Below are positions 1-10,045 of a stretch of 37,753 bases of DNA, piece by piece (position 1 is the stretch's first letter; every line of letters begins with the position of its first letter). The DNA is from Zygnema cylindricum (lineage: Eukaryota > Streptophyta > Zygnematophyceae > Zygnematales > Zygnemataceae). The notes under the pieces are model-generated. The model was not told where the DNA came from, searched no databases, and saw nothing but the letters and a program-made list of their open reading frames with translations. The position numbers were made by a program, and so were the translations under genes. The stretch spans positions 1 to 37,753 of the forward strand of contig JBBHKE010003031.1 in NCBI GenBank assembly GCA_037447655.1. Direction: 5' to 3'.

Positions 1-447
1 ATTTATGACATGCCTTGTGTACACAGCTATACTCACAATATTTTTGTTAGACGTACGGCTGGAATGCCTCCGTACATTTTAGTATAGCTTCAGTATAAAA
101 GTAGGACTTAGTAAATTTTGAAATTTAAGAACAAATAATAGGAAAACTAGACACTCAGTTTAATGTAATTTCATCTCTAAATATCTCATAGATGTGTGAG
201 CGGAATTAAATAAAAAATTGTGTGTATGTTCCTCTGTATGTTATCTACATTGTGGTAGATTTGTAGGACTGTTGTGTCCATGTATTCCTAGTTGTATTCC
301 TAGTTATTATCTGTCAAAGTTGTTGTTTTGCCATCGATCTTTGTGGAAGCTTTCTCTCTTGATTTGTTCTACAATGCCTATAGCTGCCTTTCTTCATCTT
401 CACTAACAGCCTTTCTTCATCTTCACTAACAGCAATTGTCTCAGAAC
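1..447. other. Unassigned sequence at left window edge
   Basis: The 3' LTR of element B should extend leftward from 872 for about 1.2 kb, but similarity to its 5' LTR partner stops near 448. What lies here is either an insertion into that LTR or replaced sequence. A perfect 23-bp tandem duplication sits at 386-408 and 409-431. The short ORFs here have no recognisable protein content. The start of any inserted element is outside the window. Confidence 0.5.
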
Positions 448-872
448 AATAGAAATAAATGTTTGCAATATTTATTTCGTGCGGTACTATAGTACATGAC
501 AAGTTCTATGTTCAACCATACATTTCAATAGTTTAACGAAATGTCATACGTGTATATGTTTAAATATCAACCAAAACCTATATACTTCAATAGTGGTCAT
601 AGACTCAACGGTCAAAGCTAACGGTTACGAGTGATTTGACGGAGGGTAGGTACCAAGATCAATTCTTGGGCTCTTCATATCCCTCTTTGGTAAATCTACC
701 AAGTCTACTACTTTTCTCTTTAGAGGGGCCTAGGCAGCCATGACTTTAGCTCCCTATCCAACCTTTAGTGACTACAACAAGTGTGGGGACTTGGAGAAGG
801 GAGTTTAGAGGCAGAGTGCCTCTGCTCTTTTTTTATCCTAACATAGATCTAGAAAATACATCAATTTCAACA
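448..872 (-). repeat. Partial 3' LTR of copia element B
   Basis: This segment matches 9137-9586 throughout, including the shared blocks around TTTCGTGCGGTACTATAG, the TCTAGAAAATAC-like block and the terminal TTCAACA. On the minus strand the LTR therefore begins TGTTGAAATTGATG at 872. It is followed (plus-strand right side) by a purine-rich tract and a copia RNase H remnant, which makes it the 3' LTR of a minus-strand element. Its U3 part is present; the remainder is replaced by unrelated sequence or lies outside the window. Confidence 0.8.
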
Positions 873-885
873 CTTCCGTTATTTT

Positions 886-1434
886 TTAGTCTACACAGAA
901 AAAAAACAAGAATATAATTTTTTTTTCTTGTTTTTTCTTTCTTTTCTCTTTATAAAACTGTAAATGATTACCCTCGTTTTTTAAAATGTGTATTAGATGA
1001 GCCGATATAAACAATGCATCCTGTTGATTACACATTTTATTTTGCATGCCACTTTTCATAAATCCGAGAAAAGATTTTATCCACCTCATCCTCTTTTTAT
1101 CTAAGCAAAATCCACTTACCCTTTTCCAGTTCCAATAGTTAGCCCCATCCCCAATCTGCAACACATACCAAGATGATAACCGTTTTACAGGCACAACTTC
1201 ATAAGCGGCATTATACGAAGTAGTGATGTCAAATCCATCCTCCCCCAATTTTTTCCAAAAAATACTAGTCTCTATTACAGTTTTAATAACCCCTACATCT
1301 TCTCCATTTAAATGATTTTTTATGATAGTAACCCCGCTTTCTGAACTTTCTTCACTCTCTCCTATGCTATTTTTTTGACTATCACTTTCTATTTTGATTC
1401 CCAAAAAATATTTCTCCACCCCCAAACCTTTCAT
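886..1434 (-). pseudogene. Copia pol remnant: end of RT plus RNase H (element B)
   Basis: The minus-strand reading begins MKGLGVEKYFLGIKIES, which matches the copia RT C-terminal block (MKDMGEAKYILGIQVE in element 2). A decayed RNase H follows: ITTSYNAAYE replaces ITTWSDASYG, and QIGDGANYWNWKR and WIKSFLGFMKSGMQ are recognisable. The catalytic Asp of the SDASYG block is lost, as are the STMEAEY Glu and most of the DNQSAI block, so it cannot be active. RT core, integrase and protease are absent: upstream sequence on this strand jumps straight to gag. The element is therefore an internally deleted, non-autonomous derivative. Confidence 0.75.
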
Positions 1435-1459
1435 TACATATTCCTCTTCTCCCCTATCC

Positions 1460-1815
1460 TTTGATGCTAATCACCATCATTCTTCTCATCACGCTTTAGC
1501 CCGTCACCACCATTTTTCTCATCACGCTTCCGCCAGTCACCACCTACTGTCACTGCATTCACTTTGTCACTTCCCCTACAAAGCTCCAAATTGCTTTGCC
1601 TCACAAGAATCATCTTTATGGTAATGCTCCAAATCTATGAGGAGCAATCCATTTCTTGCATACGGTTAATGATGTTTTCATACTCATCTGGAAGTTTCAT
1701 AATTAGTGTGTTAATCTTTCTTTCCTCAGATTGTACATACCCCGCACTAGCAAGCTCAACATAAAACGCAACAATATCATTGCAAAACTTTATCATGCTA
1801 CCGCATTTATAAACA
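1460..1815 (-). pseudogene. Copia gag C-terminal remnant (element B)
   Basis: Minus-strand translation across about 1815-1640 contains an RKINTLIMKLPDEYENII-type block that lines up with KVNCLLMKLPDEFVNIV in element 2 Gag, preceded by VELASAGYVQSEE (element 2: MELESAGKIFSEK). Stop codons follow. At about 1470-1555 there are two 33-bp tandem repeats, which on the plus strand look like a His-rich ORF and on the minus strand like a basic linker (KRDEKN repeats). The copia-like RT end begins immediately downstream, so everything between Gag and the RT C-terminus has been deleted. Confidence 0.7.
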
Positions 1816-1999
1816 ATGGCATATATTTCTTGTTTTACTAACAGCTGCCTCTATATAGTCTCACTCTTTTTAATCTGTATTAGTGTTTCCCTGATTTTTG
1901 AAGACTAGGTTAGGTTTATAAGAGTGATAGCTATAGACTTAGACACGTTTCTAAGTATGAGATTTTTTGCTATAGTGTTTTTGTATTCCCAATTTTTTT

Positions 2000-2340
2000 T
2001 GTCATTTTCTTCAAGTTTAATCCCTACAAGTGGAACCATAGTCGAGAGCTTGGAGTGTAGTCGAGAGCCTAGCTCCCCTCACCCTAGGCGTCCCTTTATC
2101 CTTCTCATTTTTTTCCCTTTCCATGACAATGATTTTCCCTTCACATTCCAGTGCATCTGAACTCCAGTTGTTTTTTTGGGAAGCCCTGAATGGATATCTG
2201 TAGTGAGTTCCATCAAAGTTCGGCAGCGCACACCTCAATTGTCAAAAACAATTCCCTAAAAATGCTTTTCGAAAAGCAATCCATCCATCGTAAATTCCCA
2301 ATAAGTGAAGTCTGTTCCTTCAAACATAGGCACCCTAGAT
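2000..2340 (-). pseudogene. Copia gag N-terminal remnant (element B)
   Basis: Just downstream (minus strand) of the primer site, the reading PSRVPMFEGTDFTYWEF matches PSRVPIFNGIGFIYWES of element 2 and ILIFNGQEYAYWAAM of element 1, the conserved N-terminal Gag block of this lineage. A stop codon follows FEKHF. A second, partly duplicated-looking copy, LPNFDGTHYRYPFRAS, is read at about 2225-2180. No long frame remains. It defines the 5' end of element B and proves that the LTR to its right is the 5' LTR. Confidence 0.7.
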
Positions 2341-2355
2341 GGTGGGCCTATAACC
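2341..2355 (-). promoter_or_regulatory. Primer-binding site, half-tRNA(iMet) type (element B)
   Basis: On the minus strand this reads GGTTATAGGCCCACC. That is 14 of 15 bases complementary to the anticodon arm of plant initiator tRNA-Met, and it lies exactly between the LTR end and the Gag PSRVPMF block. Element 2 has the perfect version at the same place. The single change (G to A) fits decay. Confidence 0.75.
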
Positions 2356-2660
2356 TAAAATTTTGTGAGCTCCATTCCTCCACATAAATCGCAGATCCAA
2401 AGAAGCTTATCTAGATGGTGCGGACTCTAAGTTGATAAAAACCCAAATGACTGACACCTTGACAGTCACAACCCGAATAAACATTCCCCTCCCCAGTGAA
2501 ATAAGACTTTCTTTGTGCTCAGTTCCCCCACAGAATGCAAAGTTAGAATATGAGTATTTGGACACATTCCCCCACTTTGACTCTCCTTTAGAAATGTAGC
2601 CACCATGACAGGCAGAAACTATGACCGACTATACCAGTGTGTAGCTGGGACTCCCATGAG
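2356..2660 (-). repeat. 5' LTR of element B, left part (R/U5 end)
   Basis: This is the LTR portion next to the primer site. The plus-strand start TAAAATTTTGTGAGCTCC corresponds to TGCAATTTTGTGTCCTCC at 26453, with the terminal TG mutated. The tail (about 2615-2660) matches the GTGTAGC-TGGGACTCCC region of the related LTRs at 26580 and 29000. It is cut at 2660 by insertion of element 1 and resumes at 8702. Confidence 0.75.
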
Positions 2661-3686
2661 TGTTGTAATTTATAAATCTTTATTTCAGTAAATAGGGGTA
2701 AAAATAACTTAGAATATTTTCTAAGTAGTCTACTGTAATACTTACCTTAATTAGCCTTACACTAGCAAAAAGTACAGTAGAGTGTATTGTACTTTTACAC
2801 GGACACGTGTCGGCAAAAGAACGTATGCAGGTTTTTTGGAGGGGCGTCCACAGAATGCCACACGCGTCACGCAGTTGACGATTAGATTCACATGATCGGA
2901 CGAACGGGATCTGAACCGGTTATTCCGGAAATATATAGTAAAGTTGGACGATGCCATCGTCGATTGAATTTGTTCTAATGGACGCGATTCACCTAGAAAC
3001 ACAATCGTGATTCACAAGGGACCACAAGCGTGATTCGCGTGGGACCATAAGTTACGAAGCACTCAAGTGCTTTGTACTACGCGACCACATTCGGCTAGTC
3101 TTTAGTGATTGCCGCTGACTAAGCATTTGGAACGTTTTGTGTACGGTTGGATCGTTTTGTGTACGGTTCAATGTCTGTAAATATTTGAATAACATTGTTT
3201 TGGGGTTTGATGTAATAAAAAATAGTGTTCCATTAATCAGGTATTTAGAAAATAATAATTAGGGATTTGAGGTACAGTGACGTACAGGTACGATGCTTTG
3301 TCATTAGTCAGCATAATAATCGTAGTAACGGTTATCCAAATTAGTGTAGATCAGTAGATACACACTATGAGTACATAACTTAGGACTTAGCCAATTTTGT
3401 AGCATCCAGTTTTGGGAATATGATTTTCTAAAGGCACGTTTTGGGAAACCTCCAAACATCATATCTTATGGTTTACTAAGTCAATTGGGCTGCAATTTTG
3501 AGAATTGTCACTTTACTGTATTGTGTATAATTGTAGCAAATTTGAGGCATATTGGCTATCTGAGTCTATTTTGTGTAAGTTGAAAGTTGGCTGTTGAGTA
3601 TGTGCTTGATAGGTTTTGTTGTTTTCCATGTCTACTTCCACTACTACTGCTAGTTCCCCTCCCGCAATGGTGGATGTGGAACAACA
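2661..3686 (+). repeat. 5' LTR of element 1
   Basis: It starts TGTTGTAATTTATAAATC. Relative to its 3' partner it should end in CA, and it does (ACAACA at 3681-3686), directly before the primer site. It is much more diverged from its 3' copy than the element 2 pair, with small indels, so insertion is old. Unusually it includes the Gag initiator ATG at 3628 and the first 19-20 Gag codons. Confidence 0.9.
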
Positions 3687-4521
3687 GGTTATGGGCCTTT
3701 CGTCAAGAATTCTTATCTTCAATGGCCAAGAGTATGCGTATTGGGCGGCGATGGCTGAATCTTCGTTTGAAACTTCTTACTTATTGAGGGTCTTGGATGG
3801 CTCCCTTGATGAAATACATCCGAGTTGGGTGAAAAAGAATTCAATCGCAAGGAACAATCTAATTCTTTGTATTTCAAAAAATCTGGTCATGCCTCGCTTG
3901 AAAATGAAAAAGGTGAAGGAGATTTGGACATCACTGAAATATGTTTTTGAGAAAGCGAATGTCCAAGAGGAGCTCTTGGTGGCTGGAAAATTTGGGGGTA
4001 CAAATACTCGCGAGGAATTATAGTTGAGTATTGTGACAACTTAGGGTTTTTTACATTGATGCACACTCTTTCTGCGGGGGGGGTCATTTCTTGAGTTACA
4101 GCAGGCAGCTTTGCTTATTAGAGGACTTCTTGGTAACATGAAAGATGTGTCTGCTCAGTTAAAGAGTCATGATAAAGCTAGTTGGTCTTTTCAATTAGCA
4201 TATAATATTATATTGGAGGAAGAGTCTAATACTACACTCTTTCACAGAGAAGAAAAGGTTGAAGCTTTTGCAACAGACGTTGACAAAAAAACTCAATTTA
4301 ATCAAAAGAGGAATCAATTTAACCAGAATCAAAATCACTTAAATCGATTTAATCATAGGCTAAATATAGAATCTTCTACTGCTTATTTCTATTTTTTTGA
4401 GAAGGGTTATGGATACAAGTACTCTCCCAAGCTGAAAAAGGCTAATGAGACAGGTTTATACAGGCCGGGTTGGCAGCAAAGCCAATATTTCAAAGGCTTT
4501 TTCTGGAAATCCTACTCGTAG
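3628..4521 (+). pseudogene. Copia gag of element 1 (broken)
   Basis: Capsid/nucleocapsid precursor. The likely start is ATG 3628 (MSTSTTTASSPP), inside the 5' LTR. The LTR/primer-site junction is crossed in frame (EQQVMG). The first segment runs to a stop at 4021-4023 and contains ILIFNGQEYAYWAAM and an EIWTSLKYVFEKAN block typical of copia Gag. After a break, the reading resumes at about 4111 (LLGNMKDVSAQLKSHD...). An Asn/Gln-rich linker follows, then a ruined zinc knuckle: YFYFFEKGYGYKYSPKLK has lost all of its Cys/His ligands (compare CHFCKKPGHYMAEC in element 2). It is not functional. Confidence 0.8.
3687..3701 (+). promoter_or_regulatory. Primer-binding site, half-tRNA(iMet) type (element 1)
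   Basis: GGTTATGGGCC, the first 11 bases after the LTR, is complementary to the anticodon arm of initiator tRNA-Met. The following bases (TTTC) have diverged from the CACC seen in element 2. It lies inside the gag reading frame and encodes the VMG residues. Confidence 0.75.
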
Positions 4522-4569
4522 AAGTGTTCTCTTTTAAGCTTCTGCAACCGATAGAGATGAGTCTCTGAG

Positions 4570-5899
4570 CTTCAATGAGCAAGACGAAGCAAAGTTATTA
4601 GCTATGGCGGCAGCAATGGAGGGTCCCAAGGATGCAGGATGGATCATGGATACGGGAGCATCGGCACACATGTGCTGGAACAAGGCAACTTTTACAAATC
4701 TATAGCAAACGCCTCCAAAGAGTATATACTATGATTTTGGGATGAGTGTTCAAACCTCAGCTCAGGGTGATGTATCTTTAATGGTAGATGTGGGGGTGAA
4801 GTCAGTAGAGAGGACTCTTCACAATGTTTTGAAAGTTCCAGACTTTAAAAAGAATCCTTTTTCTACATCATTAATGGAAAGCAAAGGCTTTGAAGTCACT
4901 CTAAAAGGAGGTAGACAGGTTGTTAGCAAGAAAGGAAAAGTAGCGGTAACAGGAACTAGAGATGCTAGCAAAATATATCGGATGGACATGGCTGAATATA
5001 AGGAAAATAATGTTCTCTACTCCAGTGTCCAATCTAATAATGAGTTGTGGCATAAAAGATTGGGACACATGAATTATGATAGTCTAAGGAAAATGGTGAA
5101 TTCAGGTAAAGTTGATGGTGTTTCTCTCACATCTCATCCTATAAAATCATGTGATGGTTGTTTACTAGGCAAGATCCACAAATTGCCATTTCCACAGGAA
5201 TTAGACCACAGATCGGAAAGGGTTCTGTAGCTTATCCATTCTGATGATATCGGTCCTTCACAAGTGGCATCGGCAGGAGGCGTCCACTATATAGTCACAT
5301 TTACAGATGACTACTCGAGGTACACCAAAGCTTACTTCATGCAACATAAGAGTGAAGTGTTTACTCACTTCAAACACTACAAAGCGTGGGTATAAAAGCT
5401 TCATGGAGTTCCAATATTGGCGCTGAGATTAGACAACGGGGGAGAATACACATCAAAGGAATTTGAAGAATTTCTACTTCAGGAAGGTATCAGTCACAAT
5501 CTTACAGTTCCATATATACTAGAACAAAATGGTGTTTCTGAGAGATTAAATAGGACAATGACAAAGAGTGCTCGATCCATGCTTGTAGATAAAGGGCTCG
5601 ATTTGAAATTCTGGGTTGAAGCACTTAACTGTGCTGATTATATTAAGAATAGAATTGCTTCTAGATCTGTTAGCACTACACCTTATGAGCTTTGGACAGG
5701 AGAAAAACCTGATGTTAGTCACTTTAAGATCTTTGGCAGCAAGTGTTTTATTTTAGATTTATCACAGGACACATGGAAAATGGAGGCTAAAGTCCTACCT
5801 GGGATTTTCATGGGGTATGATAATAATGCAAAAGGATATAGAATTTTTGTATTTGAGAAACATAAAGTGATTATTTCTAGGAATATCCAAATTAAAGAT
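4570..5899 (+). pseudogene. Copia pol of element 1: protease and integrase (broken)
   Basis: Several open segments separated by in-frame stops at about 4704, 5228 and 5394. The protease is marked by GWIMDTGASAHMCW near 4640-4680, with the DTGA active site retained. The Gag-pre-integrase zinc domain reads ELWHKRLGHMNYDSL...CDGCLLGKIHKL near 5041-5190. The integrase core shows HSDDIGPS, FTDDYSRYTKAYF, DNGGEYTS and NGVSERLNRT, so the DDE residues are largely kept. The segment continues to ISRNIQIKD, where a solo LTR interrupts it at 5900; coding resumes at 6561 (EQDLVDLFKVPD). The stops make it a pseudogene. Confidence 0.85.
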
Positions 5900-6560
5900 T
5901 GTTGGGATATTGTCATTTCGCGGTATTTCCGCGAAACGTCATACCAACTTTCATTTGTTTGACGCGAAGTGTCACGTCATCATATAATAAGTACGACGTC
6001 GTTTCGCGGCACTACTTTTGTTGTCCGCGAACGAAATGTTCTATTTCGTTTCGCGTCACTTGTTTGTTTCGTGCGCAGGTGTTCCAATTTGCGTGCAGGT
6101 GTGTTCGTGGATCGAAACGTGTTTAAGTCAAAGTTTGTAGTTAGACGTTTCGAACGAAGAAAGCGCGTGCGCCTTCTTTCGTGGAATTTTCATTGAAGAG
6201 TGCACAGTCAGCTAGGGACATACTTCGTCACTACGCTAAGTTTTGCTTGTCTTATCTTGTTGTCACTTAGTGTAAAGTAGCGAGTATATATCGGCAACAG
6301 TGTACATGTGCAGAGTAATCTATCAATTCTATCTTACATGATTGAATCATAGAGGATTTGATATTGGAGTAAGAGATTATTTAAAGAGGATAGAGAAAAG
6401 AGAGAAAAGAGAAGAGAGATGATGTAAAGAGGCTTCGGCCAAGAAAACTTTTAATTCTTTTTGGCTGAATATTCCTCTTGTCTTTTATGAGTTTCCGCTG
6501 TGTAATGATTTGTGTTTTGTGAATTATTTTAAGTGCAACTCTTTTGCGTTAGGTCCTACA
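5900..6560 (+). repeat. Solo LTR nested in element 1
   Basis: A 661-bp copia-type LTR starting TGTTGGGATATTGTC and ending TCCTACA, flanked by a perfect 5-bp target duplication AAGAT (5895-5899 and 6561-6565). Removing it and one duplicate rejoins the element 1 pol frame (QIKD then EQDLVDL). A TATA-like GAGTATATATCGG lies near 6280. The first 170 bp carry repeated TTTCGCG motifs. It is a recombination remnant of a full element of a different copia family. Confidence 0.92.
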
Positions 6561-7645
6561 AAGATGAACAGGATTTGGTTGACCTTTTTAAAGTGCCAGA
6601 TCAACAAGCAAAAGAAAAGCAGGAATATGTCATTTTTCACCATACGCAGCAAATCTACCTTCCACCGGCTAGTGGGACACCTCTTCCTTCAATTCCTCAT
6701 GTTCCTTCACAAGATGCTTCACCACAAGCTACACCTCACTTGGAAAGAACTACTATACACTCTGTACGAACTCAAGTTACTGTACAAACTAAACAAAAAA
6801 ATCAACGGTTGCCGACGATCTCATCCTCAGAATTTCCGGGGGGAAAGAGATCTAGCAGCAGTCTGCAAGAAAGCTCTCACTTTGCTTTTTTTGCAGCTAC
6901 AGAGGAGCATCTATTGATCTAGGAGGCCTTCTCATCACCTGAGGGAAATCACTGGATCGAGGCGGCAAACGATGAAATGAAGTGTATTATGGAGGCACAG
7001 ACATGAGAGCTGCTCGATCTTCCTTCGGGCAAAATAACCATCGGCAACTAATAGGTATTCAAGGTGAAGGTGAACTCGGAAAACACCATCAAAAGGGATA
7101 AGGCCAGACTAGTGGCCCAGGGGTATAATCAAAAAGAAGGTACTCAAAATCTCAAGCTGTACTGGGAGGAGGAGAGGTGAAAATAGAGACATCGAGCGAT
7201 GCTAGCTATGGAGAAATGCCAAGCCAGAAATCTACGACCGGCTTTGTTCTGATGATTGGAGATGGAACTTGTTTCTAGAGTAGAAAATTACAAAAGGTTA
7301 CAGCTCAATCCACAATGGAGTCAGAATACATGGCAGCAGCTTTCGCCCTCAAGGAGCTCCTATGGGTCAAGTCCATCTTACAAGAACTTGGGTATATGCA
7401 AAGTAGTCCTCAAGCTATCTGGTGTGACAACCAGGTAGCCATTGGAATTGCCTCTAACCCCAGCCATTAATTTAAGAGCAAACATATGGATGTTAGACTT
7501 CAATTTGTTAGAGAAAATGTAATTGCAAAAGTTGTTAAATTGTGTTATTTACCGGATGAGAAGATGGTGGCTGACACGTTAACAGAAGCCCTTTCTGCTC
7601 CTAAGTTCCAGTTTTGCAGAGATGTTATTCGAACAAGTGATTAAC
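6561..7645 (+). pseudogene. Copia pol of element 1: RT start and RNase H, RT core deleted
   Basis: After a Pro/Ser/Thr-rich linker (about 6640-6890), the RT N-terminal region is recognisable (NHWIEAANDEMKCIMEAQT, VFKVKVNSENTIKRDKARLVAQGYNQKEGT, to about 7146). The sequence then jumps directly to NLKLYWEEE and RNase H, with TSSDASYGEMPSQKSTTGF, QSTMESEYMAA and IWCDNQVAIGIASNPSH readable to about 7640. The catalytic YVDD of RT and about 250 surrounding residues are missing. Stops occur at about 6920, 7003, 7048 and within RNase H. The element is thus RT-minus. Confidence 0.85.
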
Positions 7646-7667
7646 TGAGTCTAAAGATCTAGGGGAG

Positions 7668-8696
7668 TGTTGTAATTTATAAATCTTTATTTTAGTAAAA
7701 AGGGGTAAAAATAATTTAGAATATTTTCTAAGTAGTCTACTGTAATACTTACCTTAACTAGCCTTACAGTAGCAAAAAATACAGTAGAGTGTATTGTACT
7801 TTTACATGGAAACGTGTCGGCAAAAAAACGTATGCATGTTTTTTGGAGGGGCGTCGACAGTAAGCCACACGCGTCACGCAGTTGACGATTTGATTCACAT
7901 GATCGGACGAACGCGATCTTAACCGGTTATTCCGGAAATATATGGTACAGTTGGACGATGCCATCGTCGATTACATTTGTTCCAACGGACGCGATTCACC
8001 TAGGACCACAAGCGTGATTCATAAGGGACAAACAAGCGTGATTCGCGTGGGACCACAAGTGACGAAGCACTCAGGTGCTTTGTACTACGCGACCACATTC
8101 GGCTGGTCTTTAGTGACTACCACTGACAAAGCATTTAGAACGTTTTGTGTACAGTTGGAACATTTTGTGCACGGTTCAATGTCTGTTAATATTTGAATAA
8201 CATGTGTTTTGGAGTTTAGTGTAATAAAAAATAGTGTTCCATTAATCAGGTTTTTAGAAAATAATAATTAGGGTTTTGAGGTACAATGACGTACATGTAG
8301 GATGCTTTGTCATTAGTGAAGAAAATAATCGTAGTAACGGTTACCCAAATTAGTGTAGATCAATAGATACACACTGTAAGTATATAACTTAGAACTTAAC
8401 CAATTTTGTAGCATCCAGTTTTGGGAATATGATTTTCTAAGGGCAGTTTTTGGGAAACCTCCAGACATTATATCTTATGGTTTACAAGGTCAATTGGGCT
8501 GCAATTTTGGGAATTGTCAGTGTATTGTATTGTGTATAATTGTGGCAAATTTGAGGCATATTAGTCATCTGAGTCATATTTGGTGTAAGTTGAAAGTTGG
8601 TTGTTGAGTATGTGTTTGATAGGTTTTGCTGTTTTCCATATCTACTTCAACTACTACTGCTGGTTCCCCTCATGCAACGGTGGTTGTAGACTAAAA
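7668..8696 (+). repeat. 3' LTR of element 1
   Basis: It begins TGTTGTAATTTATAAATC directly after the purine tract AGGGGAG and ends CTAAAA, aligned with ACAACA of the 5' LTR, immediately before ATGAG. It duplicates the Gag start region (ATATCTACTTCAACTACTACTGC at about 8638-8660), confirming that this coding stretch is part of the LTR. Confidence 0.9.
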
Positions 8697-8701
8697 ATGA
8701 G

Positions 8702-9586
8702 TGCGTAGCAAAAAAAATCACTAAAAATGGAAGAATCACGGAAAATGGTCAACTGAGTAGTTTATTATGGCTTCTCAAAGTTTGTCTTTTTATACAAGGG
8801 TGCTCTCAGAGAGAGGGAGCTACCTACCAAAAAATGCTAAGTCCTATTCCTTCTCTAAAACCCCTTCTACTAAAGTACGGAGCCAATCATAAGACAGTAC
8901 CGTATATGAAAGTACAAGTGTCGTATTACTTTCTTTAAGGCGTTTGTAGGGCATGTCCATATTGGTGACATGTGTCACATTTGGACTTGTTGTCTTGCGC
9001 TCCGAAGATTCCGCAAATCTGTATGATGATGCCACGTGTCATCCGGAGTCCTCGCATTCGAAAGCCGCCAAAATGTTCTTTTTGCGATGCTAGTGCTTAC
9101 CACGGCCATCCCATTAGATCGGTTTTTAAAATAACCGTTGAAATAAATGTTCGTAGCATTTATTTCGTGCGGTACTATAGTACATAACAAGTTCTATGTT
9201 CTACCATACAATTCATTAGTTAAACGAAATGTCCTACGTGTATATGTTCAAAAATCTACCAAACCATATATACTTCAACAGTTGTTATAGACTCAACGAT
9301 CAAAGCTAACGGCTACGAGTGATTTATTGGACGATAGGTACCAAGATCATTTCTTCGGTCCGTCAAATCTTTTTTTGGTAAATCTACTAAGTCTACTCCC
9401 TTTTTTTGGTAAATCTACTAAGTCTACTCCTTGTCTCTCTAGAGGGCCTAGGCAACCATGGCTCTGGCTACCTATCCAACCTTTAGTGACTAGAACAAGT
9501 GTGGGGGTTTGGAGAAGTTTAGAGGTAGACTGCCTCTGCTCCTTTTGTATCCTAACATAGACCTAGAAAATACATCAATTTCAACA
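8702..9586 (-). repeat. 5' LTR of element B, right part (U3 and promoter)
   Basis: Continuation of the LTR interrupted at 2660. On the minus strand it starts TGTTGAAATTGATGTATTTTCTAGGTC at 9586. A TATA-like GTATAAAAAG is read on the minus strand at about 8786-8796. The full LTR, without element 1, is about 1.19 kb. Near 9300-9370 it contains the degenerate tRNA-like block shared by all LTRs of this group. Confidence 0.85.
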
Positions 9587-10045
9587 ATCTACATATGGTG
9601 GCGCTCTAGTTGATAACCATCGGTCTTATGCATCTGGTCGATCGATCATTAGCAAGTTTAGATGACAACCGAAATAACAAAAATATTAATGTCTTCATAT
9701 CATTAAGATGGTTGTATTGAAGGAAATTGGGATGGCCCACATTTAGGTGAATAAATATCTTAATTATTTACAACTATTGTGGGGGTTTGGAGAACGAAGT
9801 TTAGAGGCAGACTCCCTCTGCTCCTTTTCTATCCTAACATAGACCCAGAAAATACATGAATTTCAACAATCTACATATGGTGGTGTTGTAGTTCATACAT
9901 CGCTCTTATGCATCTGGTGGATCGATCATTAGGAAGTTTAGATGACAACCGAAATAACAAATAACATTGATGTTTTCATATCATTAAGATAGCTATATTA
10001 AGGAAACTTCGGATGGCCCACATTTAGTTGAAAAAAAATATCTTA
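9500..10045. repeat. Tandem duplication of LTR edge plus flank (278-bp period)
   Basis: Unit 1 is 9500-9777 and unit 2 is 9778-10045. Each has the last ~85 bp of the element B LTR (GTGGGGGTTTGG... to TTCAACA) followed by the same ~180 bp of flanking DNA (ATCTACATATGGTGG..., GATCGATCATTAG, GATGACAACCGAAATAAC, GATGGCCCACATTTAG). The copies differ at many positions, so the duplication is old. It must postdate insertion of element B because it spans the insertion boundary. Confidence 0.9.

Larger units (their letters stand above)
2661..8696 (+). mobile_element. Copia retrotransposon 'element 1', complete ends, decayed
   Basis: This 6.04-kb Ty1/copia element has LTRs 2661-3686 (1026 bp) and 7668-8696 (1029 bp) and a perfect 5-bp target duplication ATGAG (2656-2660 and 8697-8701). 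Order: LTR, half-tRNA primer site, gag, protease, Gag-pre-integrase zinc domain, integrase, a solo LTR insertion, RT start, RNase H, polypurine tract (AGGGGAG at 7661-7667), LTR. The copia order PR-IN-RT-RH is clear. Coding regions carry several stops and frame breaks. Nearly all of RT is deleted, so it could move only with another element's help. It inserted into the 5' LTR of element B. Confidence 0.92.

Noticed and set aside
1394-1624. Histidine-rich plus-strand ORF
   Set aside because: It is antisense to the copia gag linker of element B; the His codons come from two 33-bp repeats.
2409-2420. ATCTAGATGG near 2409 as the left boundary or target site of the element B LTR
   Set aside because: It resembles the flank at 9587, but the primer site and Gag at 2000-2355 place the LTR edge at 2356.
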